Shown in pieces: positions 24,191-32,650 of a stretch of 64,000 bases of DNA (position 1 is the stretch's first letter; each line of letters starts with the position of its first letter). The notes below the pieces were generated by a model, which did not search any database, was not told the DNA's origin, and worked only from the letters and a program-made list of their open reading frames with translations. The DNA is from Streptomyces sp. TRM68367 (GTDB taxonomy: Bacteria; Actinomycetota; Actinomycetes; Streptomycetales; Streptomycetaceae), in contig NZ_JACTVI010000037.1 of NCBI RefSeq assembly GCF_014495685.1, positions 1-64,000 of the forward strand, in the 5' to 3' direction. A program made the position numbers and the translations under genes.

Positions 24191-24889
24191 TCAGGCCGCC
24201 ATGGCGACGGGTCGGTCGGCGTCCGTGAGCAGGTCGAGCAGCGTCTCGCGCGCGCGGGCGACCCGGGAGCGGACCGTGCCGACGGGGCAGCCGCTCAGCT
24301 CGGCCGCCTCCGTGTACGGCAGCCCGAGCACCTGGGTGAGGACGAACGCCTCACGGCGCTCTGGCGGCAGCGCGGCCAGCAGGTCGAGCAGCGCGACGCC
24401 GTCGTCGAAGCCGGGCAGGCCGCGCGGCTGGGCGCGTTCGACCGCGAGCTGCCAGTCGGCCGCGTCGCAGGAGCGGGGCCGGGCGAGGGCGTACCGGTGG
24501 CTGTCGGCCACCGCGCGCCGGGCAATGGCCAGCAGCCAGCTGCGGGCCGAGGAGCGGCCCTCGAACCGGTGCAGGCTGCCCAGCGCCCGCAGGAAGGTGT
24601 CCTGCGCCAGGTCGTCGACCGCCTGCGGGTCGCCGCTCAGGTGGGCGACGAACCGCAGGACGTCGCGGTGCAGGGCGCGGACGAACCGTTCGACGGCCTC
24701 CGGGTCACCACCGCGGGCGGCGAGCGCCCACGCGGTGACCGCCTCGTCGGCGCGGGCGGATCGGTGCGTACGGGTGGGTGTCTCCTGTTTGCGTGTACCG
24801 GTGGGCGCGTCCGCACGTGGAGCGGTCTCGCGTGAGGCGATCTCGCCTGCTGCGGTCTCGCGCGAGGCGGGCAGGGCAGAAGTGGTCAC
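24191..24889 (-). CDS. RNA polymerase sigma factor, ECF-like
   Basis: 232 residues. Region 2 (AVERFVRALHRDVLRFVAHLSGDPQAVDDLAQDTFLRAL, about 66-104) and region 4 with a helix-turn-helix (LPPERREAFVLTQVLGLPYTEAAELSGCPVGTVRSRV) are complete, while region 3 is absent. A Ser/Arg/Thr-rich N-terminal extension of about 50 residues contains a repeated ASRETA. No zinc-finger anti-sigma gene is adjacent; the next gene upstream on the same strand is a Met/His-rich membrane protein, the best candidate partner. The GTG start at 24889 has AAGGA 12 bases upstream. Confidence 0.88.
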   Translation of the reverse strand: MTTSALPASRETAAGEIASRETAPRADAPTGTRKQETPTRTHRSARADEAVTAWALAARGGDPEAVERFVRALHRDVLRFVAHLSGDPQAVDDLAQDTFLRALGSLHRFEGRSSARSWLLAIARRAVADSHRYALARPRSCDAADWQLAVERAQPRGLPGFDDGVALLDLLAALPPERREAFVLTQVLGLPYTEAAELSGCPVGTVRSRVARARETLLDLLTDADRPVAMAA

Positions 24890-25067
24890 CTGAGGTCCTT
24901 CTCGGGAAATCCGGGATCGCGGCACACACGCGTGCGGGCGCGCCGGTGTGCGGTCCGGTGAACGGGGACACGGCCGTACGGCACCGGGCACACCCCGATA
25001 CGGGCACGCGGGCGTACGGCCGGGACCCGGGGCGCGTACCTCGCGGCCCCGGCACCACCGACTGCCG

Positions 25068-25736
25068 TCAGACGGCAGCGCTCCCCGTGGGCGGCCCCCG
25101 AGTGGTGATCGCGTGGACGAGGAGGAGCAGCCGCGGCGCCCGGTCCGAGCGGCGGCGCCGCATCCGCAGAAGCGGCCGGTGCGGCGGCGCGGGCAGAGCG
25201 CCCAGCAGGCGCAGGGGTGCCGCGAGCCGTCCGGCCACGGCCCGCAGCAGCCGGAACGCGGCCCGCTCGCCGTAGCCGAGCCACAGGCCGCACAGCAGCG
25301 CGGCCAGCAGGTGGGCGGCGAGCATGCCCGGGGAGTACGAGCCGCCCGTGACGCTGTGCGCCATGTGGTCCGCGTGGTCCATGAGGCCCGTGCCGGTGTG
25401 GCTCACGTGCATCGAGCCCATGTGCATCGACGCCGTGCCCGTGGCGTCCATGTCCATGGCGTCCAGGGCGGCGCACCCGCCCGCCGACGGCACGAAGGAG
25501 AACGCCGCGTGCAGGGCGGCCTGCGCGGCGAGCACGACGGTCACGACCAGCAGCAGTCCGCGTTCCCGTCCGGCCAGGCACCAGCCCGCGACGGCGGTCC
25601 CGGCCCAGCCGGCCGCCAGGGTCCCCGGCGGCATCGGCTCGCCGGCCATCATCGCGTGGCCCAGGGCGGCGAGCAGCACGCACACGGCCGCGAACACCGC
25701 GGCACGTACCGTGCGAGCACCCCACCCTGCCGTCAT
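25068..25736 (-). CDS. Met/His-rich integral membrane protein (DUF5134-like)
   Basis: 222 residues with about five membrane segments: AAVFAAVCVLLAALGHAM, AGWAGTAVAGWCLAG, LLLVVTVVLAAQAALHAAFSF, AAHLLAALLCGLWLGYG and a C-terminal amphipathic stretch. Between the third and fourth lies a metal-ligand-rich loop, MDMDATGTASMHMGSMHVS followed by GLMDHADHMAHS, with at least 8 Met and 6 His. This resembles copper-handling membrane proteins. Its C-terminus is basic. It lies 178 bases upstream of the sigma-factor gene on the same strand. ATG 25736 was chosen because the hydrophobic core follows at once. Confidence 0.75.
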   Translation of the reverse strand: MTAGWGARTVRAAVFAAVCVLLAALGHAMMAGEPMPPGTLAAGWAGTAVAGWCLAGRERGLLLVVTVVLAAQAALHAAFSFVPSAGGCAALDAMDMDATGTASMHMGSMHVSHTGTGLMDHADHMAHSVTGGSYSPGMLAAHLLAALLCGLWLGYGERAAFRLLRAVAGRLAAPLRLLGALPAPPHRPLLRMRRRRSDRAPRLLLLVHAITTRGPPTGSAAV

Positions 25737-25910
25737 GGCGCCCCATCCTCGCATCCGGGCCCGATCCGTCACCCGGGAGTACGAGAGCCGCCCCGGGCCC
25801 GCACTCACTCCCCGCCCTGTGATCCAGCTCACGTATCCGGCAGCACGGCCGGTGACGACGCCCGCCACGTGCAGACCGCGCACGAACCCGTCCACGCCAG
25901 CCGGTGCTGT

Positions 25911-26045
25911 CCACCAGCACGCCGCCGAGCAGATGCCCGGCGACGATCGCGGAGCCGCCGATCGTGCCGTTCAGGCCGATCATCCGGGCCCGGTCGCGCG
26001 GCGGGGTAGGCCTGCACGAGGGCCACGCCGAAGCGCGCCGCGACG
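25911..26045 (-). pseudogene. MFS transporter fragment
   Basis: The minus strand reads FGVALVQAYPAAR, then after a frame change RDRARMIGLNGTIGGSAIVAG and HLLGGVLVDSTGW. Together this is a mid-protein stretch of a major facilitator transporter. Both ends are missing. Its lost 5' side faces the MerR-like remnant that follows. Confidence 0.6.
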
Positions 26046-26067
26046 TCGCCGAGTGCAGGGCACGGCG

Positions 26068-26335
26068 ATGATGAGCCTGCCGGAGATCGCCGGCCTGCCG
26101 GCCGGGGGCGGCGACGACCGGGACTGGCGTACGACGGTTCGGGACCGGATCGCCGAGCGCGAGGCGCAGATCGACCGGCTGGCCGCGGCCCGCGGCTCTC
26201 TCACCCACCTCCTCACCTGCCCGAGCGACCAACCCACCGACGACCCCCTACCTGGCCGCCGAGATCGACGTGTATCTCGCGACCGGGGTAGTGCCGGCCC
26301 TCGGCCCGGAGCGGACGGCGCCCGACGTGCCCCGG
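26068..26335 (+). pseudogene. C-terminal remnant of a MerR-family regulator
   Basis: LPEIAGLPAGGGDDRDWRTT is followed by VRDRIAEREAQIDRLAAARG and SLTHLLTCP, which match the helical effector and dimerisation arm of MerR proteins. After SDQPTDDP the frame changes and YLAAEIDVYLATGVV continues to a stop. The DNA-binding N-terminus is missing. Confidence 0.55.
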
Positions 26336-26416
26336 TGACGGGGGACCGGCTCTCCGGATGCGTCCCCGCCCCGACTCCGTCAGCATGTGTGTGCGTCGGC
26401 AGGGCAGGTGAGGGTC

Positions 26417-26872
26417 ATGGTCGGTGACACGGACGACGACATTCAGACGCGCCGGGAGGGTGGCAGCGGGCACCGGGCGGTGCCGCACACAGCGGACATC
26501 CGCATCGAGGCGTGGGCGCCCAGCCGGGAGCGCTGCCTGGCCGAGGCGGTGCTGGGCATGGTGGAGTGCTTCGCCGACGTCTCCGGGGTGCGGCCCACCG
26601 CCGTGGACCGGCTCCGGCTGGCCGAGGCCGCCGACGACGACCTGCTGGCCGCGCTGCTGGACGAGGTGATCTTCCGCCTCGAGGTGTACGGCCAGGTGCC
26701 GCTGGACGTGGAGACGGACGAGGCCGACGGCGACCTGGACGTCCGGCTGGCGGTGGCCGGGCTGACGGACGTGGAGATCACGGGCGCCGTGCCGAAGGCC
26801 GTCGCGTGGAACGAGCTGCACATCGGGCCGGACCCGTACGGGTGGTCGTGCGCGGTGACGATCGACGCGTAG
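26417..26872 (+). CDS. Archease
   Basis: 151 residues. Archease speeds RtcB-catalysed RNA ligation by promoting guanylylation. HRAVPHTADIRIEAWAPS (about 19-36) carries the conserved HTAD with the Asp metal ligand, LLDEVIFRLEVYGQVP is the central helix, and the late acid pair lies in the DIRIEAW and WNELHIGPDPYGW region. ATG 26417 has GAGGG 4 bases upstream. It converges on rtcB, whose 3' end is 170 bases away, so the two partners are neighbours but not in one transcript. Confidence 0.9.
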   Translation: MVGDTDDDIQTRREGGSGHRAVPHTADIRIEAWAPSRERCLAEAVLGMVECFADVSGVRPTAVDRLRLAEAADDDLLAALLDEVIFRLEVYGQVPLDVETDEADGDLDVRLAVAGLTDVEITGAVPKAVAWNELHIGPDPYGWSCAVTIDA

Positions 26873-27042
26873 GCCCTGTGGTGGGCCGGGGCCGACGGGC
26901 CGCGGCGTACGGACCGCGCTGGGCCGACGGATCAGGCGTACGGGCGGACCTGGGCCAGCGGGTCACGGCGTACCGGGCGCGCCAGACCGTGAGGCGTGGG
27001 CCCCGGCCGTGGGTTCAGACTCTGCCGTGGTGCAACCGTGGG

Positions 27043-28473
27043 TCAGCCCTTGACCACGCCCAGCGGTACCAGCCGCGCCACCGTGCGGCACAGGCCCGCG
27101 CCCTCGCTCGCGGCGACCACCGCGCCGACGTCCTTGTAGGCCTCCGGCGTCTCCTCGGCCAGGCCCCGCCAGGACTTGGGGCGTACGGCGATGCCGCCGG
27201 CCTCCAGCCTGGCCCGCAGTTCCTTCCCGGTGACCGTGCGGGCCGCGCGGTGGCGGCTGAGGAGGCGGCCCGCGCCGTGGCAGGTGGAGTGGAAGGCGTC
27301 GCCGCCGGCGACGCCGGTCAGGACGTAGGACGCCGTGCCCATGGTCCCGGGGATCAGCACCGGCTGCCCGGACTCGCGCAGGTCGGCGGGGAGTTCGGGG
27401 TGGCCGGGCGGGAAGGCGCGGGTGGCGCCCTTGCGGTGCACGCACAGGCGGCGGCGTGCCCCGGCCACCTCGTGGGTCTCGGTCTTGGCGAGGTTGTGGG
27501 AGACGTCGTACACGAGGGAGAGCCGGGTGTGCGCGGCGCCGCGGAAGACGCGGCGGGCCGCGTCGGAGAGCAACTGGCGGTTGGCGCGGCCGTAGTTGGC
27601 GGCGGCGGCCATCGCGCCGAGGTAGTCCCGCCCCTCCGGGGAGTCGACGGGGGTGCAGGCCAGCTGCCGGTCGGGGACGGTGATGCCGTAACGGGCCATG
27701 GCGCGGTCCATCAGCTTCACGTGGTCGGTGCAGATCTGGTGCCCGAGCCCGCGCGAACCGCAGTGGATCATCACGCACACCTGACCGAGGGCGATCCCGA
27801 AGGCGGCGGCGACCTGCTCGTCGTACACCTCGTCGACCTGCAGCACCTCCAGGAAGTGGTTGGCGGACCCCAGGCTGCCGACCTGTGCGAGGCCACGCTC
27901 GCGCGCGCGTGCGCTGACCTGGGCCACGTCGGCGTCGGCGACGGCGCCGCCGTCCTCGCAGCGGTCCAGGTCGCGCTGCTCGCCGTACCCCTCCTCGACG
28001 GCGTACCGCGAGCCGCCGCGGAGGATGCGCTCCAGTTGTCCGGGGCCGGTGAGGCGCCACACGCCGCCGGGGCCCGCGCCGCGCGGGATCGCCCGGTCGA
28101 GGCCGTCCATGACGGCGGGCAGGGCCGGCGCCAGCTCGCGCCGGTCCGCGTCGGCGGCCAGCAGCCGTACGCCGCAGGAGATGTCGAAGCCGACCCCGCC
28201 GGGCGAGACCACGCCGCCCTCTTCGATGTCGGTCGCCGCGACGCCGCCGATGGGGAAGCCGTAGCCCCAGTGGACGTCGGGCATGGCGTACGAGGCGCCG
28301 ACGATGCCCGGCAGGGTGGCCACGTTGGCGACCTGTGCCAGGGACTGCCGGGCGTCGGCGAGCAGGTCCCGGGAGGCGAACACCACGCCGGGCACGCGCA
28401 TCGGCCCGTGCCGGGGGATACGGAAGCGGTAGGGGCGCTCCTCGACCAGCTCCAGTTCCTCGACCCGTTCCAT
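27043..28473 (-). CDS. rtcB: RNA-splicing ligase RtcB
   Basis: 476 residues, full length. It joins RNA 2',3'-cyclic phosphate or 3'-phosphate ends to 5'-hydroxyl ends using GTP and Mn2+. The metal ligands are in place: Cys100 in GFDISCGVRLL, the Asn-His pair in GSANHFLEV, His in HCGSRGLGHQ, YDVSHNLAKTE and the guanylylated His in STCHGAGRLLSR. The C-terminus (YKDVGAVVAASEGAGLCRTVARL) is conserved. Archease lies next to it in convergent orientation. ATG 28473 (MERVEELELVEE) follows AGGAGG. No RNA 3'-phosphate cyclase gene is nearby. Confidence 0.95.
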   Translation of the reverse strand: MERVEELELVEERPYRFRIPRHGPMRVPGVVFASRDLLADARQSLAQVANVATLPGIVGASYAMPDVHWGYGFPIGGVAATDIEEGGVVSPGGVGFDISCGVRLLAADADRRELAPALPAVMDGLDRAIPRGAGPGGVWRLTGPGQLERILRGGSRYAVEEGYGEQRDLDRCEDGGAVADADVAQVSARARERGLAQVGSLGSANHFLEVLQVDEVYDEQVAAAFGIALGQVCVMIHCGSRGLGHQICTDHVKLMDRAMARYGITVPDRQLACTPVDSPEGRDYLGAMAAAANYGRANRQLLSDAARRVFRGAAHTRLSLVYDVSHNLAKTETHEVAGARRRLCVHRKGATRAFPPGHPELPADLRESGQPVLIPGTMGTASYVLTGVAGGDAFHSTCHGAGRLLSRHRAARTVTGKELRARLEAGGIAVRPKSWRGLAEETPEAYKDVGAVVAASEGAGLCRTVARLVPLGVVKG

Positions 28474-28546
28474 GGCGACCTCCTGCGGCGTGGCAGCGAG
28501 TACCGCGGATCGCCCGGTACGACACCTGCGGGCCTACCGTGGAGAC

Positions 28547-29662
28547 ATGGGCACCGGCGAGGTGACGCTGTTCCTGTGCGGTGATGTGATGCTCGGGCGC
28601 GGTGTCGACCAGATCCTCGCGCACCCCGGCGATCCGGCCCTGCGGGAGGCCTACGTCGGGGACGCCCGCTCCTATGTCCGGCTGGCGGAGACCGCGGGCG
28701 GCCCGGTGCCGTCGCCGGTGGCCCCGGACTGGCCGTGGGGCGAGGCGCTGCGGGTGCTCGACGAGGCGGCGCCGGACGTGCGGATCGTGAACCTGGAGAC
28801 GTCGGTGACGCGCAGCGACACGTTCGCGCCCGGCAAGGCGATCCACTACCGGATGCATCCGGCGAACCTGTCCGCGCTGACCGTGGTCCGGCCCGACGTG
28901 TGCGTGCTGGCCAACAACCACGTCCTGGACTTCGGCCGCCCCGGCCTGACGGAGACGCTGGACACGCTGGCCGGTGCGGGGCTGCGGACGGCGGGCGCGG
29001 GGCGCAGCGCCGGCGAGGCGTACGCGCCCGCGGTGGTCCCGCTGCCCGGCGGCGGTCGTGTCCTGGTGTTCGCGCTCGGGGCGTGGTCCAGCGGCATCCC
29101 GCCCGACTGGGCGGCGACCGCCGACCGGTCAGGGGTCGCCTACGTCCCCGAACTGACTCCGGGCGCGGCGGACGCCGTGGTCCGGCACGTCGAGCAGGTC
29201 CGGCGGGCGGGTGACGTGCTGGTCGTGTCCGTGCACTGGGGCTCCAACTGGGGGTATCGCGTCCCCCGGGACCAGGTGCGCTTCGCGCACGCCCTGGTGG
29301 ACGGCGGGGTCGACGTGGTCCACGGCCACTCCTCGCACCACCCGCGCCCGGTGGAGGTGTACCGGGACCGGCTGATCCTGTACGGCTGCGGCGATTTCAT
29401 CGACGACTACGAGGGCATCGAGGGGTACGAGGAGTACCGGGACGACCTGCGCCTGGCCTACCTGGTGTCGGTCGCGGCGGACAGCGGGCATCTGGCCGCG
29501 CTGCGCATGGTGCCCCTCCAGGTGCGGCGGATGCGGCTGGCAGCGGCGTGCGACGAGGACCGCGCATGGCTGCGCACGATGCTGGACCGGATCAGCGACG
29601 GTGTGCACGTGGACCTGGAACCAGACGGCCCTCTCACGCTGCGCACGGGTACCGGCCGATGA
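28547..29662 (+). CDS. CapA-family protein (PGA_cap metallophosphatase fold)
   Basis: 371 residues. The metal motifs of the CapA calcineurin-like fold are GDVMLGRGVD (9-18), NLETS, LANNHVLDFG (about 121-130), VSVHWGSN (about 229) and HGHSSHHPRPVEVY. CapA was named from poly-gamma-glutamate capsule synthesis, but most bacterial relatives occur outside capsule operons with unknown substrates. No signal peptide is evident. It is divergent from rtcB by 73 bases, and ATG 28547 lies just after GGAGAC. Confidence 0.9.
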   Translation: MGTGEVTLFLCGDVMLGRGVDQILAHPGDPALREAYVGDARSYVRLAETAGGPVPSPVAPDWPWGEALRVLDEAAPDVRIVNLETSVTRSDTFAPGKAIHYRMHPANLSALTVVRPDVCVLANNHVLDFGRPGLTETLDTLAGAGLRTAGAGRSAGEAYAPAVVPLPGGGRVLVFALGAWSSGIPPDWAATADRSGVAYVPELTPGAADAVVRHVEQVRRAGDVLVVSVHWGSNWGYRVPRDQVRFAHALVDGGVDVVHGHSSHHPRPVEVYRDRLILYGCGDFIDDYEGIEGYEEYRDDLRLAYLVSVAADSGHLAALRMVPLQVRRMRLAAACDEDRAWLRTMLDRISDGVHVDLEPDGPLTLRTGTGR

Positions 29663-29684
29663 CCCGGTGGCTGCGGCTGACGCG

Positions 29685-30263
29685 ATGAACTCGCCGCGGT
29701 TCGCGCCCGCCGGTCTGCTGCTGCGCTGGGCCGGGCACCGCGTGGCCTTCAACGGCGGGCCCGGCGCCGAGCCGCCGTCCGGCCGCCTGGACGACTGGCT
29801 GGTCACCGACGAGCAGGCGGAGCTGCGGTCGGCGCTGCGCCGGAGCGCGGCCGCGCGGGGCGTCCGGCCGCACGCCGGTGCCCTGGAGCTGGCCGCCGTA
29901 CGGGTGCGGTGCCTGCCGGTCGTGCACACCTCGCATCCGGCGTACGGCTACCGCATCGAGGCACGCGGCTGCGCGGCCGTATGGGCGCCGGAGTTCTGGG
30001 AGTTCCCCGAATGGGCGGCGGGCGCGGACCTGGTGTTCGCCGAGGCCTCCGCCTGGGAGCGGCCGATCCGGTTCCGGGGCGGCGTCGGCGGCCACGCGAC
30101 GGTGCAGTCGGTGGCCGAACAGGCCGTGCGGCACGGGGTACGGCGGCTGGTGCTGGCGCACATCGGGCGACCGGTGCTGCGGGCGATGGACGCCGGGGCC
30201 CGGCCGCCGGACGGGGAGTGGGGGGTGGAGGGCCGTACGTACGCGGTGCCGTGTGCGGGGTGA
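29685..30263 (+). CDS. MBL-fold metal-hydrolase-like protein
   Basis: 192 residues. VHTSHPAYGYRIEARG, LVFAEASAWERP and VGGHATVQSVAEQAVRHGVRRLVLAHIG match the C-terminal half of ribonuclease Z-like beta-lactamase folds. The N-terminal HxHxDH metal motif is not visible; WLVTDEQAEL stands in that region. The enzyme may therefore be inactive or a shortened subfamily. ATG 29685 lies 23 bases after the CapA stop on the same strand, so it is probably cotranscribed with CapA. Other starts are possible. Confidence 0.65.
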   Translation: MNSPRFAPAGLLLRWAGHRVAFNGGPGAEPPSGRLDDWLVTDEQAELRSALRRSAAARGVRPHAGALELAAVRVRCLPVVHTSHPAYGYRIEARGCAAVWAPEFWEFPEWAAGADLVFAEASAWERPIRFRGGVGGHATVQSVAEQAVRHGVRRLVLAHIGRPVLRAMDAGARPPDGEWGVEGRTYAVPCAG

Positions 30264-30315
30264 GCTGCGCGGGCCGGCCGGTATGAGCGGCGCCGGCCGG
30301 GGTACTCCGGGGCGC

Positions 30316-30768
30316 ATGGCCGACATCGAACTCAGCAGTAGCGCATTCAACGATCACTCCTTCATCACGCGCCGGTACGCGTACGAGGGGGAGAACGTCT
30401 CGCCTCCGCTGACCTGGAGCGGCGCGCCGGACGACGCGGCCGAACTGGTGCTGCTGTGCGAGGACCCCGACGCGCCGTCGGGCACCTTCGCGCACTGGAT
30501 CGTGGTCGGTATCGACCCGCACAGCGACGGCGTCGGTGCGGGCGAGCACCCGTCGGGCGGCACCGAACTGGTCAACGGCTACGGCGAGCAGGGCTGGGGC
30601 GGGCCGCATCCTCCGCCGGGGGACGAGGCGCACCGCTACTTCTTCCGGCTCTACGCCCTGTCGGAGCCGTGTGTCCTCTCCGATTCGCCGAGCGCCGAGG
30701 AGGTGCACCGGGAGGTGGAGAAACGGCAGCTCGCCAGCGGCACGCTGGTGGGGCTCTACCAGCGCTGA
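30316..30768 (+). CDS. YbhB/YbcL family Raf kinase inhibitor-like protein (PEBP)
   Basis: 150 residues. The phosphatidylethanolamine-binding fold motifs are present: YEGENVSPPLTWSGAPDDA (about 18-36), LCEDPDAPSGTFAHWIVVGID with the DPDAP signature, and the HPPPGDEAHRYFFRLYAL anion-site stretch. Bacterial members are cytoplasmic or periplasmic with no proven function. No signal peptide is seen. ATG 30316 (MADIELS) has GGGG upstream. It may be in the CapA transcript, 52 bases after the MBL-like gene. Confidence 0.92.
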   Translation: MADIELSSSAFNDHSFITRRYAYEGENVSPPLTWSGAPDDAAELVLLCEDPDAPSGTFAHWIVVGIDPHSDGVGAGEHPSGGTELVNGYGEQGWGGPHPPPGDEAHRYFFRLYALSEPCVLSDSPSAEEVHREVEKRQLASGTLVGLYQR

Positions 30769-30836
30769 CAGCCGTCCGGGGCTGACAGTCGCCGAGGGCG
30801 GGCCGGCCGTGGTCGGCGGCGGCCCGCCGCGGGAGG

Positions 30837-31211
30837 TCATGTCGTCGTGCCCCGTCGTGCTGCCGTGCCCCGGCGGGTGCCGCGCTCGCGGCGCAGGCGG
30901 CGCAGTACGACCGTCAGGTCCGTTGCCGTCGCCAGGGCGAGCAGCGCGCAGACCACGGTGAGGGTCACCAGCGGACCACGGCCGGGGCTCTCGCCTGGGC
31001 CGGACTGCGCGGCCCAGATGCCGAAGAGCACGGCGGCGGCGGTGAACAACGGCAGGAACACGGCCGCCAGCAGCAGCCGCAGACCGAGCGCGCTCTGAGC
31101 GGTGACCGGTTCGGTGCCGGTGCGCGGGAAGTGATGGCCGAAGGCACCGGACCGCGCTCGGGGCACCGGCTCCCGCGTCGGGCGCGTCCGGTCGGGGCGT
31201 CGGTCATTCAT
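30837..31211 (-). CDS. Small two-helix membrane protein (DUF6343-like)
   Basis: 124 residues. Two membrane segments (LGLRLLLAAVFLPLFTAAAVLFGIWAA and LVTLTVVCALLALATATDLTVVL) lie between Arg-rich ends. The GTEPVTAQSALGLRLLL stretch resembles DUF6343 proteins of Streptomyces, whose function is unknown. ATG 31211 (MNDRRPD) has GGGAGGG 5 bases upstream. The following CBS gene lies upstream on the same strand, 26 bases away, suggesting cotranscription. Confidence 0.7.
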   Translation of the reverse strand: MNDRRPDRTRPTREPVPRARSGAFGHHFPRTGTEPVTAQSALGLRLLLAAVFLPLFTAAAVLFGIWAAQSGPGESPGRGPLVTLTVVCALLALATATDLTVVLRRLRRERGTRRGTAARRGTTT

Positions 31212-31237
31212 GCCCTGCCCTCCCCTCTCGGTGGCCG

Positions 31238-31663
31238 TCAGTGGTTGGGCGGCGCCTTGCTGATGTCGGCCAGCGCGGAGTGCGGGTCCTCCGTGGTGGC
31301 GAGGTCGCCGAGGCTGACCATGCCGACGGGGCAGCCGCCGTGTTCCACGACCGGGAGCCGGCGGACGGCGTGCTGCCGCATCAGTTCGACGGCGTGGTCG
31401 GTCGTGTCGGCCGGGCTCAGCGTCACCACAGGCGGGTGGGTGCACACCGAGCCGACCGGGGTGGCGCTGGGATCGCGGCCCTCGGCGACGGTCCGCAGCA
31501 CGATGTCGCGGTCGGTCAGCACACCGAACAGGTCGCAGTCGTAGGCCACCAGGACATCGCCGATGTCCTGCTCGCGCATCAGCCGGGCCGCCCGCGCCAC
31601 CGTGGTCATGGGTTCGACTGCGGCCGTGCCCGGTGACATCACGTCCCGTACCTTCCGGGTCAT
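31238..31663 (-). CDS. CBS-domain-pair protein
   Basis: 141 residues, essentially two CBS domains. The first reads VRDVMSPGTAAVEPMTTVARAARLM with FGVLTDRDIVLRTVAEG, and the second HPPVVTLSPADTTDHAVELMRQHAVRRLPVVE with GMVSLGDLA. CBS pairs bind adenine nucleotides and are common in Streptomyces stress clusters. ATG 31663 follows GGGAGGTG and begins MTRKVRDVM. Confidence 0.92.
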   Translation of the reverse strand: MTRKVRDVMSPGTAAVEPMTTVARAARLMREQDIGDVLVAYDCDLFGVLTDRDIVLRTVAEGRDPSATPVGSVCTHPPVVTLSPADTTDHAVELMRQHAVRRLPVVEHGGCPVGMVSLGDLATTEDPHSALADISKAPPNH

Positions 31664-31762
31664 GGGCACCTCCCGGGACTGGAGTCGGCGGGGACTTCCG
31701 TGTGCCCGCCGCGTAGCCCGCACCGGCTGCGGTAAACCCCTGCGACGGCCGCGCCGTCGGCC

Positions 31763-32312
31763 CTAGTCCTCGAGGGTGCTGTCGGCCCACTTCTCGATGA
31801 GCTTGATGGTGCGCCGCGGGCGTTCCTCGTGCATGTAGTGGCCGGTGTCGGGCCAGTGGTCGACGCGGGAGCCGCGGACGTGCAGGTTCTCGTTCTCCCA
31901 TGTGGCGGGCTCGCCCGCGGTCCACACGGTGAGCGAGGGGCAGATCCGGTGCCGCAGATACTCCTCGCTCTGCTTGCGGACGCCGACCGCGTCGGCGTCG
32001 GTGTACATGCCGGCGTAGGCCTGGACGACGACGTGGTCGGGTGTGCCGAGCATGGTGCGGACGTGGGCGGTGGCCAGTCCGGGCGGGGACGTCGGGGCGA
32101 AGGAGTCGGCGACGAAGGCGGCGGCCGCGCGGGCGCCGTGGGTGCGGTAGGCGGCGAGGCGGGCGGGGACGACCTCGGCCTCCGACTCGTCGGCGCCGTG
32201 CGCGGGGTCGAGCGCGACGACCGAGTGGACGGCGTGCTGGTGCCGGCCGGCGAGCAGGTTGACGACCTGTCCGCCCATGGAGTGTCCGACGGCGATCACG
32301 GGCCCGGTGTCG
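31763..32312 (-). pseudogene. Alpha/beta hydrolase, 5' half lost
   Basis: The minus strand encodes GPVIAVGHSMGGQVVNLLAG with the Ser nucleophile elbow, and continues to a plausible C-terminus GHYMHEERPRRTIKLIEKW with the catalytic His. Everything before GPVIAVG, including the oxyanion loop, is missing. At about 32312 the sequence meets the tail of another hydrolase on the opposite strand. Confidence 0.7.
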
Positions 32313-32319
32313 AGGGCCA

Positions 32320-32467
32320 GTACCTCGGCACCGTCGGCACCGAGCGCAGCACCGCCGCCCAGCGCGCCTACCTCACGGCATTCTTCGACCAGCACCTGCG
32401 GGGACGGCCACAGCACCTGCCGGCCGGTCCGTCCCCGGCCCACCCGGACGTGCGCTTCATACCCTGA
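32320..32467 (+). pseudogene. C-terminal tail of a second hydrolase or lipase
   Basis: The plus strand reads GTERSTAAQRAYLTAFFDQHL and RGRPQHLPAGPSPAHPDVRF, then IP and stop. This matches the end of platelet-activating-factor-acetylhydrolase or chlorophyllase-like lipases. Only about 48 codons remain and no start exists. Confidence 0.6.
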
Positions 32468-32543
32468 GCAGCGGCTTCAGCCGACGCCGGCTTCGGTCAG
32501 CTCTCCGGGAGGCCGCTGCGCTGCGTGCGCTTCGGTAGCGTAC

Positions 32544-32556
32544 GGAGAGGCTCTCC
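32544..32556. promoter_or_regulatory. Palindrome upstream of the TetR gene
   Basis: GGAGAG-G-CTCTCC is a perfect dyad 95 bases upstream of the TetR start. Similar GGAGA/TCTCC dyads are typical TetR-family operators, so autoregulation is likely. Confidence 0.55.
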
Positions 32557-32650
32557 ACTTCGTCGGCCGGAGGGTCCTGAGACCCGGAGACCCCGCTGCC
32601 TCCGGCGACGACGAGACCCCGCAGCCCCGGAGACGACCGAAGGCGGCACC

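Noticed and set aside
28547..29662. Capsule biosynthesis operon
   Set aside because: CapA-like folds are common outside capsule loci, and no CapB, CapC or ligase gene is present.
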